Source: Acephala macrosclerotiorum (lineage: Eukaryota > Ascomycota > Leotiomycetes > Helotiales > Mollisiaceae). Taken from it: a stretch of DNA of 64,000 bases. The stretch spans positions 1-64,000 of the forward strand of contig MU119287.1 in the NCBI GenBank assembly GCA_014904845.1, in the 5' to 3' direction. Made by a program: the position numbers and the translations under genes. Numbering within the stretch: the first letter of the stretch is position 1; each line of letters opens with the position of its first letter. Under the pieces are notes generated by a model. That model worked only from the letters and a program-made list of their open reading frames with translations, was not told the origin of the DNA and ran no database searches. Below, in pieces: positions 34,533 through 45,915 of this stretch.

Positions 34533-37339
34533 TGTTGGATCCGTCTGTTCAAGAGCTATCGATAATTAAGAAGAATCCTTGAAGGAGTTGGAGTTGTAGT
34601 GCGGAGAAAGAAGTGAAGTAGGGATAGCTGGCGACTCTGCGAGTCACTAGCTTGTGAGTGTTTCCATCCACACCAAAGTATTCACCAGAACACCTGCTAA
34701 ATCAACAAAATCTTCACTAAAGCTTCTGAATCTTAAAGTCCGACACCTGCGATGCACCATCTCGTCTATTCATTGGATGGAAATGCCCGAATTCCCCATC
34801 ATGGTAACCTTACACCCGCCACTTGCACAACATGTCATAGATCTTGTCAACTAACTGTCTAAGATCCAATCACCGTTATCAACGCCTCATCACTATCCTG
34901 TCATCCCCAGCTTGGAACTCACTACAGAATTTCGTTGGTCCCAAGTCGCGAACAATTATTCTTGGACCCTTGAAGGGTAACGTCTCCGATGCAAGTCATT
35001 TGAGTTTTCTGGTACACGTACTCATCGGTAGTGAGCGACGTTCACAAGGACACACATTCGATAGTGAATCTCGTCATCTGCAAGTCAGACCTTGCCAACA
35101 CGTGGCTGTGACCTCCGAGTCCAGGTACTTGGTTTCCCAAGGTCACGGCAATCTCGGTTTTGTACCAAACGACGGCATAAAGTTGTACACAGCCGTGGCA
35201 TTTGTATCCCTTCTAGCTGAGCAAAAATTCATTCTATATTGATGTGCAGTCTTCTAGACGAGTCGGGCTAATCTTCATGCGACCGCCTTTTGCCATGCGA
35301 AAGCCGTTGTTTTGGTCGGCATGTCCTTTGTGGCATGCTTTCCTTCGGTAGTGACTGCCGAGTAACACAACATCGAGCCGACATCAGAATCACAAAATAG
35401 GGGCTCTAACTAGCGAGTTTGGATTTGGAAATTTCCATCAGTGGATAGTGTCTGTTTTGGTAGTCAATCTCGACTCTTCCATCTGTCTATATGAACGCTA
35501 GAGCAAGGTCATCTTTGCTAAAGCAAAGTCCTAGACGACGCGGCCTAAGCCGTTTGACCTTTGCTAATTATCAGTTGAGAGGGCAAAAGGAGTGGCATTG
35601 TGATGTCTAACCTGCCCGTCTAACTAAGTGGGCATGTTCCCTTAATAAAGTAAATTCACAAGTGCATCCAGACCAGTCGAGACCGCCCAAGCGTGCGGCT
35701 TCATTTCAATATCGAACGATGTCTCAGTGCATTGGCCTCCAATACCACCTAATTACGAGATCTCAACTGACACTAATCTTACTTAGGAAGAAATAACACA
35801 ATTCACACAACTTGGATCCGCTCATACATTCCGGCTTCTTGCCTCTATCTTCATCGCAATATCCGGGTCAGAGAAGCTACAATTATTTATTATAGCCCAA
35901 AAGTAGCCAAAACCGTAGACATTTAAAGGAGTTTGCATATGTCGTGTCCACAAAAAGTGACGTGTCGATCATGACGAGCAAACCCTGATGAGGTTTGAGG
36001 CATCATCGATGCCAAAGAACCAATGTAGAGCTACGATGACCAGTAAAAGGTTAATCTTGCAACGAGAAGCTTGTTATCTTCGCCGATGTCGGTCCACAAG
36101 GCTAGCCGCATCAACTCATGACATTCTATTTCAGGAATAATATTAAGGGACAGGCGTTGGGCTCACCGCTTTTGCACACTCTGCTGATGACGTTAAATCT
36201 TCGGAGATCACATGACAATAACTTCAGTCCTTGAATGCGGTTTCAGAGGCAAAGCATTATCTGCAGAAGGTCATGCCGGATTTATCCACACAATCCAACA
36301 CGAGGGTTGTATAAAGGCATCGATCGCTGATTTTGTGAGTCGTTCTTCTCATGTTCACTCATTCTCCAACAGCCCAAGAATTCGTGCATCCTTTTTCATC
36401 TGATTTGTCCCAAACTGCAACACCTGTCTTGCGTAGCATATATGATTGCCGAAACCATAACGGATGCCATAATTTGATAACAGCAGTCAAATTGGCGGGA
36501 TAGTATCCCAAAACATCTCCCATCACCCTCCGCCTACAAGATCTCCATTGGCCACTGTTCCAATGATAGCATGGAGGATCAGTCATCGTCCGTTCTATGA
36601 CTGAAATTGGAATTTGTGCATCTCAGAGTGCCGCAGCGAAGAACGTGTCTTTGAGGAAAGGTGGTCGCAGGCTTCTTTCTGCTGAAGTGGACGTTGAACC
36701 TTCGCATGGATACAGCCCACAATTTCTAGAGGGCTTCGGTAAACTCACAAGCCCCCTTATTTCGCTCAACCCCGCGTCCCACGAGACATCCAATGCCCAC
36801 CCGATTTTCGAAAGATAATAGCCTACTCTAGTAAATGCATGTTTCTTCTTCCTCAGGAACGCATTGTCGAAACAAACCCCACCACGAATAGCATGATCAA
36901 GAAGCTTATTTCGCGTCTAAGCTGTGCCGCAGAGCTGTTTCGGATAAGAACTTCAGCCTCTTCGACGACTGACACTGACTTTGGGGCCCAGAGACGCGGG
37001 TTTCTGTAGATCCGACTCAAGGATCTCCTTGAGGTTCTTTTTTTGATAGACCATCAGACACGGCACGCGTAGGAGACAAGGCGCCGGTGGTATCACTCTG
37101 CTACAATGCCTTTGTCTCTGATAACGGAATGTAATGCTACTGATCATGATCAAAGTTAATCGTCTTCGTAACACCCCACAGACATGCATATTTCTTCATT
37201 TGCTACTTTCATTATCTGCTTGCGCGATTCCTTGCTTTCGTTATCTCTCCCCTTGTGAAATCGGTGGCGTATTGTGAAAGTCTAATCTGAAAGGCCCTTA
37301 TGAAAGATGTTCCTCCTTCGTCTGTTGTGAAGCTGTGAT
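34533..37339. other. 2.8 kb gene-poor region
   Basis: No frame on either strand has a recognisable domain or coding-like composition. Base composition is normal, so this is not RIP-degraded. It separates the UNC93-like gene from the broken OPT locus. No tandem repeats or RNA genes recognised. It may hold long untranslated regions or a non-coding transcript, but nothing in the sequence shows that. Confidence 0.45.
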
Positions 37340-37372
37340 GTGGATTTTGGAGCAGACAATATCGCTGAAATC

Positions 37373-39887
37373 ATGACTGGAACACGATTGGGCCGCAGGA
37401 CGGTGACGATATCAACGATGGATTCAGCATCCACTTCATCTTTCGGGAAGATGAAGCCGGAGACTTCGGTGGAGAATCTCGTCCGTTATGACACTTGGGA
37501 TGCCGAAAGGAACAGGGAGCCAGAAGTTATCGCTAACATGGAGACAATTGCCTTGAAGGCATTGCATGTGGATGATGACCCTACATTGAACCTATGGACA
37601 TTCAGAATGTTCTTCCTTGGCATAGTCATAATGTCGAATCATTCGAAAAGAGCTGCATTGATGAATAGATAGGATTTGGTCTTTCCGGCTTCGGTTCTGC
37701 CCTTGCGACAATCTTCCTCTTCAAGCCTCAATCGGTGTCTGTGTCCGTCATCTTCCTGACCGTGATCTCCTATGTTATTGGAAATACGATGTCGTTGGTC
37801 ATACCTAGCAAGGGGGTCGCTGGCCGATGGTTCAATCCCCGCAGCTTCAACTCGAAGGAACATCTTGCCATCGTCATCATGTCAAGCTCAGCATCAGGAG
37901 CTGCCTACGCCACTGAAGTCCTCGCAACCCAGAAACTGTACTACAACATCATTTCCAATGCTGTCGTTGCGATATTATTGTTGTTATCGTCGCAATTGCT
38001 AGGCTATGGTCCGGCTGGGGTACTACGGAAGAGCTTGGTCTACCCAACGAAAATGGTGTGGCCAAGCATTTTGCCTCTCAGCTCTCTCATTGAGACCCTG
38101 CATCGAGACAAATCTGAGATGCGCAAGAAGTTCAACTTCTTCTGGATCATCCTCTCAGTTGTCGCCGTCTGGGAACTGTTTCCTCAGTATGTTATGCCAG
38201 TGCTCACTGGTATCAGCTTCTTTTGACTGGCAATACATCACCGCATCATCACTTTTCCTGCCTTTGATTACACTAAGAAACAGTTTCATCGGGTTTGTCA
38301 TCTGTACTGCTCTGTATATCGGCTTGTACTACGGTAATGTGTGGCAAGCCATGAACTTCCCCTTCCTGTCTCAGTCACTGTTCTCACCGAGCTCCAACTC
38401 AACGTTATTTGATATCAACAACCAATCCGCTATTCTTGATGCCAATAACGAGTTAAACATCACCGCATTAGAAACAGCAGGCATTCCTTTCTTCGCTACC
38501 ACCAATGCAGCTTACCTCCTGACGACCAACCTCGGTATTACAGCCACGTCATTCACATCATTCTCTGGAACAGAGAGGCAGTCAACCAGGCTTTCGCCAG
38601 ACTGAGCTTATCCAAAAATTAGGAACTATCGTCCCAGCCTCAAATTCTGGCAGAAGTCTCCTGCAAACCGGGGAATGGAGAAGCTGGACGAGGATGCATC
38701 CGACCTCGACCCACATTACAAGATGATGCTAGCATACAACGAAGTGCCTGCGATGTGGTATATCGGCATTTTGGCCGTCTCGATGGCAGTTGCACTCTTC
38801 TGCATCTACAATCTCAACTCGACGGTCCCATGGTGGGGCCTCCTGCTGGCTTGTTTGCTATCGTTCCTCAGTACTTTATTCTTCGGAGCCTTAGCTGGTT
38901 TGATCGGATTCAACGTCCCCATCACCAGTGTTGTCCAATTGATTGGAGGGTACTTGCACCCAGGAAAGCCTGTCGCTAACATGTACTTTGTCCTGTTTGG
39001 TGCGAATGCTCAAGCTCAGGCGTTGTTCTTGGTCGAAAACTTAAAGCTTGGCCAATACGGAAAGTTAAGCCCCAAACGTACCTTCACAGTTCAAATCATG
39101 GGAACTGTGTTCGGCGCCATTGTCAACTACGCTTTGATGAGCTCGATCACTACAAACAACGAGACACTTTGCTGTCTCTCGAGGGGACGAATATTTGGTC
39201 GGGTCAAGTTATTCAATCATTCAACTCCAATGTGAGCCTCCCACCCTCTGAGCTTCTGAAAATACTGATGATGATCAGGCCATTGCTTTCAGTGCTCTTT
39301 CTAAGTACATGTTCAGTATTGGTAGCACCTATCAATGGATTCTTGCCTTGCCAGTGGGCTTCGCTGTCCCACTGCCCTTCTATTTTGCACACCGCTACTG
39401 GCCCAAAGCTGGATTTGATTACTTTATCACCCCGGTCATTTGTTGGTATTTGGGATACCTCTCTGTTGGCATTAATTCATCCATAATGATCTATTTCTTG
39501 GTTGGATTCTTCGTCCAATTCTTCGTCAGGAAGAGATACCCAGAGAGGTTTCTGAAGTACAATTATATTCTCGCAGCTGCTATCAGTGGTGGCACCGAGC
39601 TATTGGTATTTGTCACCACTTTTACAGTTCAGGGTGCGAGCGGAGTTGCCATCCCGTTTCCTTTGTAAGTTGATTTTTTTCTAACTTGTGGTCAAGTGTT
39701 TGGGTGGTGCGTGCCGAAGCAAGAACAACAAGCAGCCTTGCTGGAGACGAGAACCCAGCGAAACACTTCTACCCCGCAACTTACTTGCAAACTATACTGA
39801 CTCTAAATGCGATCAGGTACTGGGGAAACAACTTCCAGAAAGGGAATTTCGATTTCTGTGCGACGAATCCTGCTTTGGGTGGTTGAA
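37373..39887 (+). pseudogene. Broken OPT-family oligopeptide transporter
   Basis: The pieces line up with a complete OPT transporter. They are an N-terminus ending LNLWTFRMFFLG, then FGLSGFGSALATIFLFKPQ, YVIGNTMSLVIPSKG and GRWFNPRSFNSKEH. DWQYITASSLFLPL, LKFWQKSPANRG, SDLDPHYKMMLAYNEVP, GYLHPGKPVANMYFV, FSIGSTYQWILALPVGF and a C-terminal WGNNFQKGNFDFC follow. Breaks: the intron 1 donor is GC in a poor context (37620). At about 38220 LTGIS jumps to SFDWQYI with a frame change and some tens of residues missing. One base appears lost near 38548, one gained in an A-run at 38614-38618, and one lost near 39160. The last two introns (39233-39279, 39666-39830) are normal. No CpA-to-TpA stop is involved. 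Confidence 0.8.
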
Positions 39888-40947
39888 GCCAGGGACGGAT
39901 TTGGTGGGCGAGGAGACAGCTGAGGATGTGTATATTACTCAACATTGATAGCACTACAAGTATCTCTATCATATCGTATGATTCCATTCCAAGAATTGCC
40001 TAGGTATGATTTCATTTGCAACCCCATCATCGAAAGCGCGTTGGACCAAAAATTCCGGGACAAGGTGCCCCCAAAACCCCCACAGTCTGAGGTCGAAGAG
40101 ACGTTCTTGTTTACGCAGACCATTTCAGACGTCAGAAAAGAAGCATAATCCAGTATCCCATGAAAACAGCTCACAGATTTGCGGAGGGTCTCCCCAACCG
40201 GCTGTATGATCATGATATAGTTCTCGTAGCCATAGAGAATAGTAGAATACAGTCCCCTGCTGGACCAGAACGTCTGGCAGACTGAAGAATATTCTGGTTT
40301 CCATGGAAATTTTAAGTGAGAGGTTGTAATTCACGCTACGCCATTTATTCTCTTTGATTCTTCTTTAAATCTAAGCGATGAAGTGAATGTTGTTAATCCC
40401 GTCATGACGTAAAAGATTTAGAGGCCCACATCTCACGCGACCACACTTGCGATATCTTATGATTCTCACGGCTTGAACACACCACTCACCTACCAGTGTT
40501 AAAGCTACCTTTTCTTTATTACTACAGTCAACAGTCGCTAGAGCTATCGGGGCTCTGCCCCACTCGAAGCCAATGACAGAGTCAGCTTACGCCTCATGTC
40601 CGGATCCGGTGCTGCTCACTTTTCAAGCAATAAACAACGATCCGAGTTCAGTGAATTGAGGCGCTCAGGCTAAGAATGGTATACAAAGTTGAATTGAACC
40701 AAAATTCAAAAAGCTTCCGGAGACGACTCCGTTCAATTCTTGATCGTAAATACGAAGAAACCAAAACTCAACACCATCCACATCTACTTACAGCCTAACG
40801 ATTCCTCAGCTCGACTTGCAATCCTGACCATCATAGCCTCAATCGATCTTAATTCAGCCCTTCCTACGTTCGCCTCCGACACTATACGCCTCAGCTACTC
40901 GGGGAAGAAATTTCCCTTCCTACGTCGCGTGTTCACCGGAAGCAGTT
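39888..40947. other. Intergenic region after the OPT pseudogene
   Basis: No gene recognised; only short frames. It holds the 3' flank of the OPT locus and the upstream flank of the F-box remnant. Confidence 0.5.
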
Positions 40948-41626
40948 ATGGCACCAAAGCGCAAGCGCAATGCTACGGCAAAGCGAAGTCCAGGAAGAAG
41001 CCAGCCTCCAAAAAGTCCATAGTCGGCGAGCATTGAAAACAGGTCCTCACGCCCGCAAGACGCCAATCATTTATCTACAGTCACACGTTCAGCACTGGAG
41101 CCTGGTGCTACGCCTGTTCCAGTTGAGCTATTGGATCAGATCTTTGGGCTCTTAGACGTTGTCACGGCTACCTCCTTCGGACTTGCTTGCAAGAAATTCC
41201 TCAAGGCCTACACTACTGCCTTCGAGGCCCGATTCAAAAGACCGCCAAAGCCAGCCATCAAGCTACTCACCGAGATGGAACTGGAGGACAAGACCTGCCT
41301 CGCCCTCTATACTACTCTTCAGACATGGATGGGCCCTGATCGCAGTTGGAATCCCCCTACAAAAGCATGCTCCGGACTTTTATGCAAAAAAACAGGGAAA
41401 GCACAGACTTCCAACGACGTTTTCTCATTGGCCTGTCTGTTTTGCGACTGGGTCTGCCAAGGAATGGGCGTCAAGGGTACGAAAGCTCGAGTGAGCTGCA
41501 ATAAATCCACTTTCATTTCCCTTCTTTTCGAGTTTCTTACTGCCTATTTGCCTGCCTGCTTATCTACTTGCCTGCCCGCCTGCCCGTTTGCACTTATTAT
41601 GCCTGTATGTAAAAGCTTGCCCTAAT
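40948..41626 (+). pseudogene. F-box-like gene remnant, N-terminal part
   Basis: Starting from ATG 40948, a basic leader (MAPKRKRNATAKRSPGRSQ) runs into an in-frame TAG at 41020. Beyond the stop the same frame gives PVPVELLDQIFGLLDVVTAT followed by SFGLACKKF, a typical fungal F-box, then LQTWMGPD. Downstream, HAPDFYAKKQGK in another frame looks more family-like than the continuing one, suggesting a frameshift near 41350. The in-frame continuation ends in a Cys/Pro/Leu-rich simple stretch at 41540-41600. F-box proteins recruit substrates to SCF ubiquitin ligases. TAG from CAG would be a CpA-to-TpA change. Confidence 0.6.
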
Positions 41627-41754
41627 TAAACTTTTGATTTTAGAATGATTCCTCTTATTCTCGTTTTTTTAACGTTGATATTCGAGAAAATAGACTTTAA
41701 AGCACGTCCAAAGTACGTCTAGCAACTTTTTTTTGAGCGGCTCGAAGCATTCCG

Positions 41755-42085
41755 AAAGATAAGAGCCTCTATAAATACTCGGAATCTCTTCGGGTAGCTT
41801 TAACTTTTGAATTCCAAAAGACAAGGGCTTCTACAAGTGCTCGGAATCTCCTCGGGTGGCTTTAACCCTTGAATTCTAAAGACAAGGGCCTTTACAAGTG
41901 CTCGGAATCTCCTCGAGTGGCTTCAATCCTTGAAGACCAGGACTTTTACAAGTGCTCGAAATCTCCTCGAGTGGTCTCAACCCTTGAAGACCAAGACCTT
42001 TATAAGTACTCGAAATCTCTTCGGGTGACTTTAACCCTTGAATTCCAAAAGACAAAGGCCTCTACAAGTGCTTAACTTTTGACTT
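41755..42085 (+). repeat. Minisatellite, 54-62 base unit, about 5.3 copies
   Basis: Successive units share acaagtgctcggaatctcct and a following ggct(t)taacccttga segment, separated by a variable piece (attccaaaagac or agaccaagac). Units start near 41761, 41823, 41884, 41943 and 41997, with a partial copy near 42054. Units differ by several substitutions and short indels. Part of the array is open in one frame and gives a repeating YKCSKSPRV-type peptide, but there is no start context or neighbouring coding signal. Just downstream gtcataaaactcttg occurs twice (42131 and 42154). Confidence 0.8.
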
Positions 42086-42262
42086 CAATTCTTACAAAAG
42101 CATACGAAAGCTTATTTACCTTTTTCACGTAGTCATAAAACTCTTGTAAAGAGTTTATGAACGTCATAAAACTCTTGCAAAAGCTTGAAGTGGGTATTTT
42201 CAAGCTTTATGATTAGTCCTTTCAAAAGTCTGGGGTGAAAGTCCGGAGCGTTGCTTTCATAG

Positions 42263-42580
42263 GGTCAGTTCGCGGGCAAGTGGCACGACCGTGAGCAGAT
42301 TCTAGAATGGTCTAAACAAATGGCTGCGGAAGCTAAGGAAGCTAGAGAGGAGAAGGAGGAGAGATGTGAAGATTTACGGGCGGAGAAAGAGGCTATTAGG
42401 GAAAGTAAGGCAGAGGATCGAGAGATTGAGCGAGAGGCGAGACGCAAAGAGAGGAAGGAAGCGCGAGCGGACTACCCGCAGGCCAAAGAGGGCCTTGAGC
42501 ATACTAGAGATGGAACCTACAATGACGATCTAGACTTTGATTGGAGAGAGAATGAACCGCGGATCGAAATAAACATCTGA
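42263..42580 (+). pseudogene. Charged coiled-coil piece, probable 3' part of the F-box gene
   Basis: An open frame directly after tttcatag (a good splice acceptor) encodes GKWHDREQILEWSKQMAAEA. A long Lys/Glu/Arg coiled coil follows (KEERCEDLRAEKEAIRES and on), with an acidic C-terminus (DDLDFDWRENEPRIEI). A motif of this kind followed by a charged coil is what I expect after the WMGPD region of short fungal F-box proteins. It may therefore be the last exon of the gene beginning at 40948. If so, the minisatellite lies in a roughly 790-base intron or insertion. The functional state is doubtful because of the upstream stop. Confidence 0.45.
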
Positions 42581-42600
42581 GATATATGTATTAGAGAGCA

Positions 42601-42918
42601 TTGCGTTGTGCAGCGAATCTACCTGCCGCGGCGGATGACGACTTAAATGAGCCCTGGCGATATAGGCCGCGAACCGTTGCCTTTGAACTAGTTGGAGCCA
42701 TCCCTCTCCGTTGGACCGTCGAAAGCGCTGCAAGTAATGCTCTGAGAGGTATCACGGCTTTCTTTAATCACCAGACAGAGGGTGCTGCCCGCCTAGCAAT
42801 GCGTGATACTGTAATGCTTTTGATTCGTACTGTTCGCGCAAAGGACCCAAACCGCACTAGAAGAGCTTGGGAAGCGGCATGCACTTCTCATGGGAGTAAG
42901 TCTTTTCATCTTCGATAA
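42601..42918 (+). CDS. Unrecognised open frame
   Basis: A 105-residue frame without an ATG at its 5' end. Its composition is protein-like (AFELVGAIPLRWTVESAA, FFNHQTEGAARLAMRDTVML, RTRRAWEAACTS), but I recognise no domain. It may be an internal exon or a relic belonging to the neighbouring decayed locus. A gtaagt follows HGS at 42897, which could be a splice donor, but no continuing exon is evident in the AT-richer sequence beyond. Confidence 0.3.
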   Translation: MRCAANLPAAADDDLNEPWRYRPRTVAFELVGAIPLRWTVESAASNALRGITAFFNHQTEGAARLAMRDTVMLLIRTVRAKDPNRTRRAWEAACTSHGSKSFHLR

Positions 42919-43619
42919 TCAAACTTATCAACTATTTTTAGTAAATTTTAGGATTTATATAAACCCATAGTCGTCCCTCCAACAATATCTGCCCTGTTAA
43001 CCAGAAATCATATTATATTAAAAAGTAGGGATGTGCCAAGGTAAATATAGTTGGATACCGTTATATAAGGAATCAAGTATGTTGATTCATTCTGTTTTTG
43101 TAAGGGAAGTCGAAAAACTTGAGGGCGGAGGGAGAAGGAGATCTTGGAATAAATGTCGTTATAATAAGCTAGTGAACTGACAAGCACTTACTTTGCGGCG
43201 CATTCAATCTCAAGATTTGTTCAAGATATAACATGGAGACGTCCTAGTGCAGCTTTGCATTTTTCACCTTGAATTTGCCAGTGTCGAAATGTGCGACAGA
43301 ATTTGCAGATTTGGAGTGCCTGATTTGAACAAAGCATGGGTTGACTCTCGATATGATCTTGAATAAGACAACAGCATATTAAGAAGAGTTTTCGAGTTCC
43401 CAGCGGCAATGTAACCCTAAGAAATCCGCGTTTCAGTAATGGTAGTTACGCCATGGGCACAAATAGTGCCCGCACCAGTTCCGCTCCACATTTGACGATT
43501 ACGCCCTTCACCCCGCACCGAGTGACTCTACATTTTCATAAATAATTTTTGAAAACTCATTAAATACAATCTGAGTTGATTCTGTACCAAGAACATTCAG
43601 CATTTAACAATCTCCAATT
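42919..43619. other. Intergenic region upstream of the MCT-type gene
   Basis: No gene recognised. The first 200 bases are AT-richer than the surroundings. Confidence 0.5.
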
Positions 43620-45270
43620 ATGAATCGCGACGTGCTCTCCATTCACGAACTCACCGCCTCCCACCCCACTTCTTCAGACCTCAGCCGCGACCACCACATT
43701 TTCAATTCTGACGTTGAGCAAACAACTAATTCTCGTTCTCGAAATGACTACACTTTCCCAGAAGGTGGTTCTCGAGCCTGGCTCGTGATATTCGGCTCAT
43801 TCAGCATCATCGCTGGTACCTTCGGGCTGATTTCGTCCGTCGGTCTTTTCCAAGCATACTGGCAAACGCATCAGTTGTCTACCTACACCACCAGAGATAT
43901 TGGATGGATTTCTGCTGTGAATGTCTTTTTGAACTTGTTTCTTGGAGTCCAGATTGGGCCTCTGTTTGATAGATATGGACCAAGATGTAAGTGATGTCTC
44001 AATTCGAAGGCTGTACCTTGCCCCGAACAGCTCCCGATGTCATCTTGACGAGGTATGCTAATTTCTGGTAAAAGGGCTGATTTTCAGCGGAAGTGTGATT
44101 TATGTCCTTGCTTTGGTCCTGCTTGCCGAATGTAAAACGTACTACCAGTTCATGCTCGTTTATGGAGTTCTTGGCGGGGTGAGCAGTGCGTTCTTGACCA
44201 CGACTGCGCTCGCAGTCGTCGCACATTGGTTTGAGAAAAAGAGGGGCATGGCGTCGGGAATTGCATTCGTTGGTTCGAGCGTGGGAGGAATTGCCTTTCC
44301 GTTGATTTTGAAGTCGGTTTTGGAGCATTTGAGTTGGGCGTGGTCGATGAGGATCATTGCGTTGATTGTGCTGGGATTGATGATATTAGGAAATTTGTGT
44401 ATCAAGGGGAGACTTCCTCCAAGGAAGAATAGCGGTGCTGTGGACTTGAGGTGCTTTCAGGATGCCAGATTCTCGTGGGCGACAGTGGGAGTGTCTTGTG
44501 AGTTTTCTTGGCCATGATCACGTGATCGACGCTGATTCGTGTCCAGGCTTCGAATTCGTCCTCTTTGGCGCTCTTGGTTTGCTTCCCACATACGCGATAC
44601 TGCAAGGGTTTAGTAGCCAGACTGCTTTCAATGTCATTGCAATCTTGAATGCGTAAGTCAGAGCCCTCTGACTCATCCTCATACCCCGCTTCCCTCCCCT
44701 TTCCCCTAAGCGAAATTCGCTTCGCAAACCTCCCTGCTGCACACCTTGAAGAATTCAGCACTGAGAAATCACAGCGGCTCAGCGCTAGGACGCTCACTCT
44801 CAGGTTGGATATCCGACCACCTCGGTCGGTTCAACACCATGCTCCTCACCCTAATCTGGTCAATGGTCGTCACCTTTGCTCTCTGGCTGCCGATGAGCAA
44901 CAACGTCGTCCTCTTCTACATCTTCGCCCCACTCTTCGGTTTCGGTTCTGGAAGTATTATTAGCATGGCACCTGTCTGTATCGGGCAATTATGTAAAGCA
45001 GATGAATATGGGCAGTTTTATGGAACGAGTTATTCGGTTGTTGCCTTCGCGTGAGTTTCCAGAACAATACGCGGAGGGGGCATGGAATGCTAACACAATC
45101 TGTGTAGGACGTTGATTTGTATACCTGTTGGTGGTGAATTGCTACCAACTGTAGGTGGGACAGCATTTGTGGCAGTCTTCGGTGGCATTCTGGTGCTTTC
45201 ACTAGCTAGCTTTCTCATGGCAAGGTGGGCATGCTTGGAATATCGTTGGAAGTGGAATGTCAAAATTTGA
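43620..45270 (+). CDS. MFS carrier of the monocarboxylate transporter (MCT) type
   Basis: 12-helix carrier of 444 residues in five exons: 43620-43986, 44075-44497, 44547-44652, 44775-45050 and 45108-45270. The N-terminal tail is polar. FPEGGSRAWLVIFGSF opens helix 1, matching the [D/E]GG-[S/G]-[F/W]-x-W pattern of SLC16/MCH proteins. GPLFDRYGPR forms the helix 2-3 loop, AHWFEKKRGMASGIAFVGSSVGG the helix 4-5 region, and GSALGRSLSGWISDHLGRFN the corresponding loop of the second half. The C-terminus is short. Fungal relatives carry riboflavin, monocarboxylates or unknown solutes; the substrate cannot be read from the sequence. It appears intact, in contrast to the neighbouring OPT locus. Confidence 0.9.
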
Positions 45271-45449
45271 AGCAATGTGGCCGGATGGAAGGAAAAATTT
45301 GTATGCGAAGAAGAGAGAATACCCATTGATGGTGACTTTATTTCAATGAAAAAGACCAAGCATTTTGAATAGCATTCCCTAACTCGCCTGTCGACCCCCT
45401 CGCGCACTGTCAGGGTATGTCTGCACATCAACGTCAAATACACCTTCAC

Positions 45450-45915
45450 CTAGCAATCCCCATTGTGACACACCATCTCCCAATTGAAGCCAGTCGCGGG
45501 ATCACGCACGAACGCGGCATAGTATTTGTCATGATAGTGCGGTCGTAAACCAGGTGGACCATTGTCTTTCCCTCCTGCCTTCAAAGCAGCATCGTAGAAT
45601 TCTCGAACTTGCTGTCCATCTAGGTCCAACGACGTCAGCTTCTGGGCATGCAATATTGGGCAATTGAGATTGACTTATAGCTTCAAAACCAACGTGGTTG
45701 TGTTTCAAAAGATTCTCCAGTACGGGCCCGACTCCATTTCCTTCGGGGACAGCTGCGACCCAAAGATACGGATTGGCTTCGCCGAGGCCGACCACAGTTG
45801 GAATTGGTCGATAAAACTCTTTGAAGCCGGTGTGCTTGAGAGAGGCAACGAGGAAGGTGACTACATCTTCGAATTTTGACTCAGGGACTTGGATTGTGAA
45901 GTGGTGGGCAGGCAT
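45450..45915 (-). CDS. VOC/glyoxalase-fold protein
   Basis: 136-residue protein of the vicinal oxygen chelate superfamily, two exons (45915-45675 and 45619-45450). The start MPAHHFTIQVPESKFEDVVTF is a typical first beta-alpha unit. LGEANPYLWVAAV and NHVGFEA follow in the middle, and the C-terminal half has VREFYDAALKAGGKDNG, GLRPHYHDKYYAAFVRDP and a final WEMVCH. These match the short fungal family annotated as glyoxalase/bleomycin resistance-like. The reaction is unknown. The intron uses a weak donor (a|gtcaat) and a gctgac branch site; with it the spacing of HVGFEA to VREFY is canonical. A two-line leader on the minus strand contains no upstream gene. Confidence 0.8.

Noticed and set aside
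37826..37850. A tRNA-like T-arm (ggttcaatcccc)
   Set aside because: It encodes the conserved GRWFNPRS segment of the OPT transporter, so the resemblance is coincidental.
45450..45915. A possible AT-AG intron (ataagt donor) in the VOC-family gene
   Set aside because: A normal GT-AG intron (45676 back to 45620) with a gctgac branch site keeps the frame and gives the canonical spacing between HVGFEA and VREFY, so no unusual splicing is needed.
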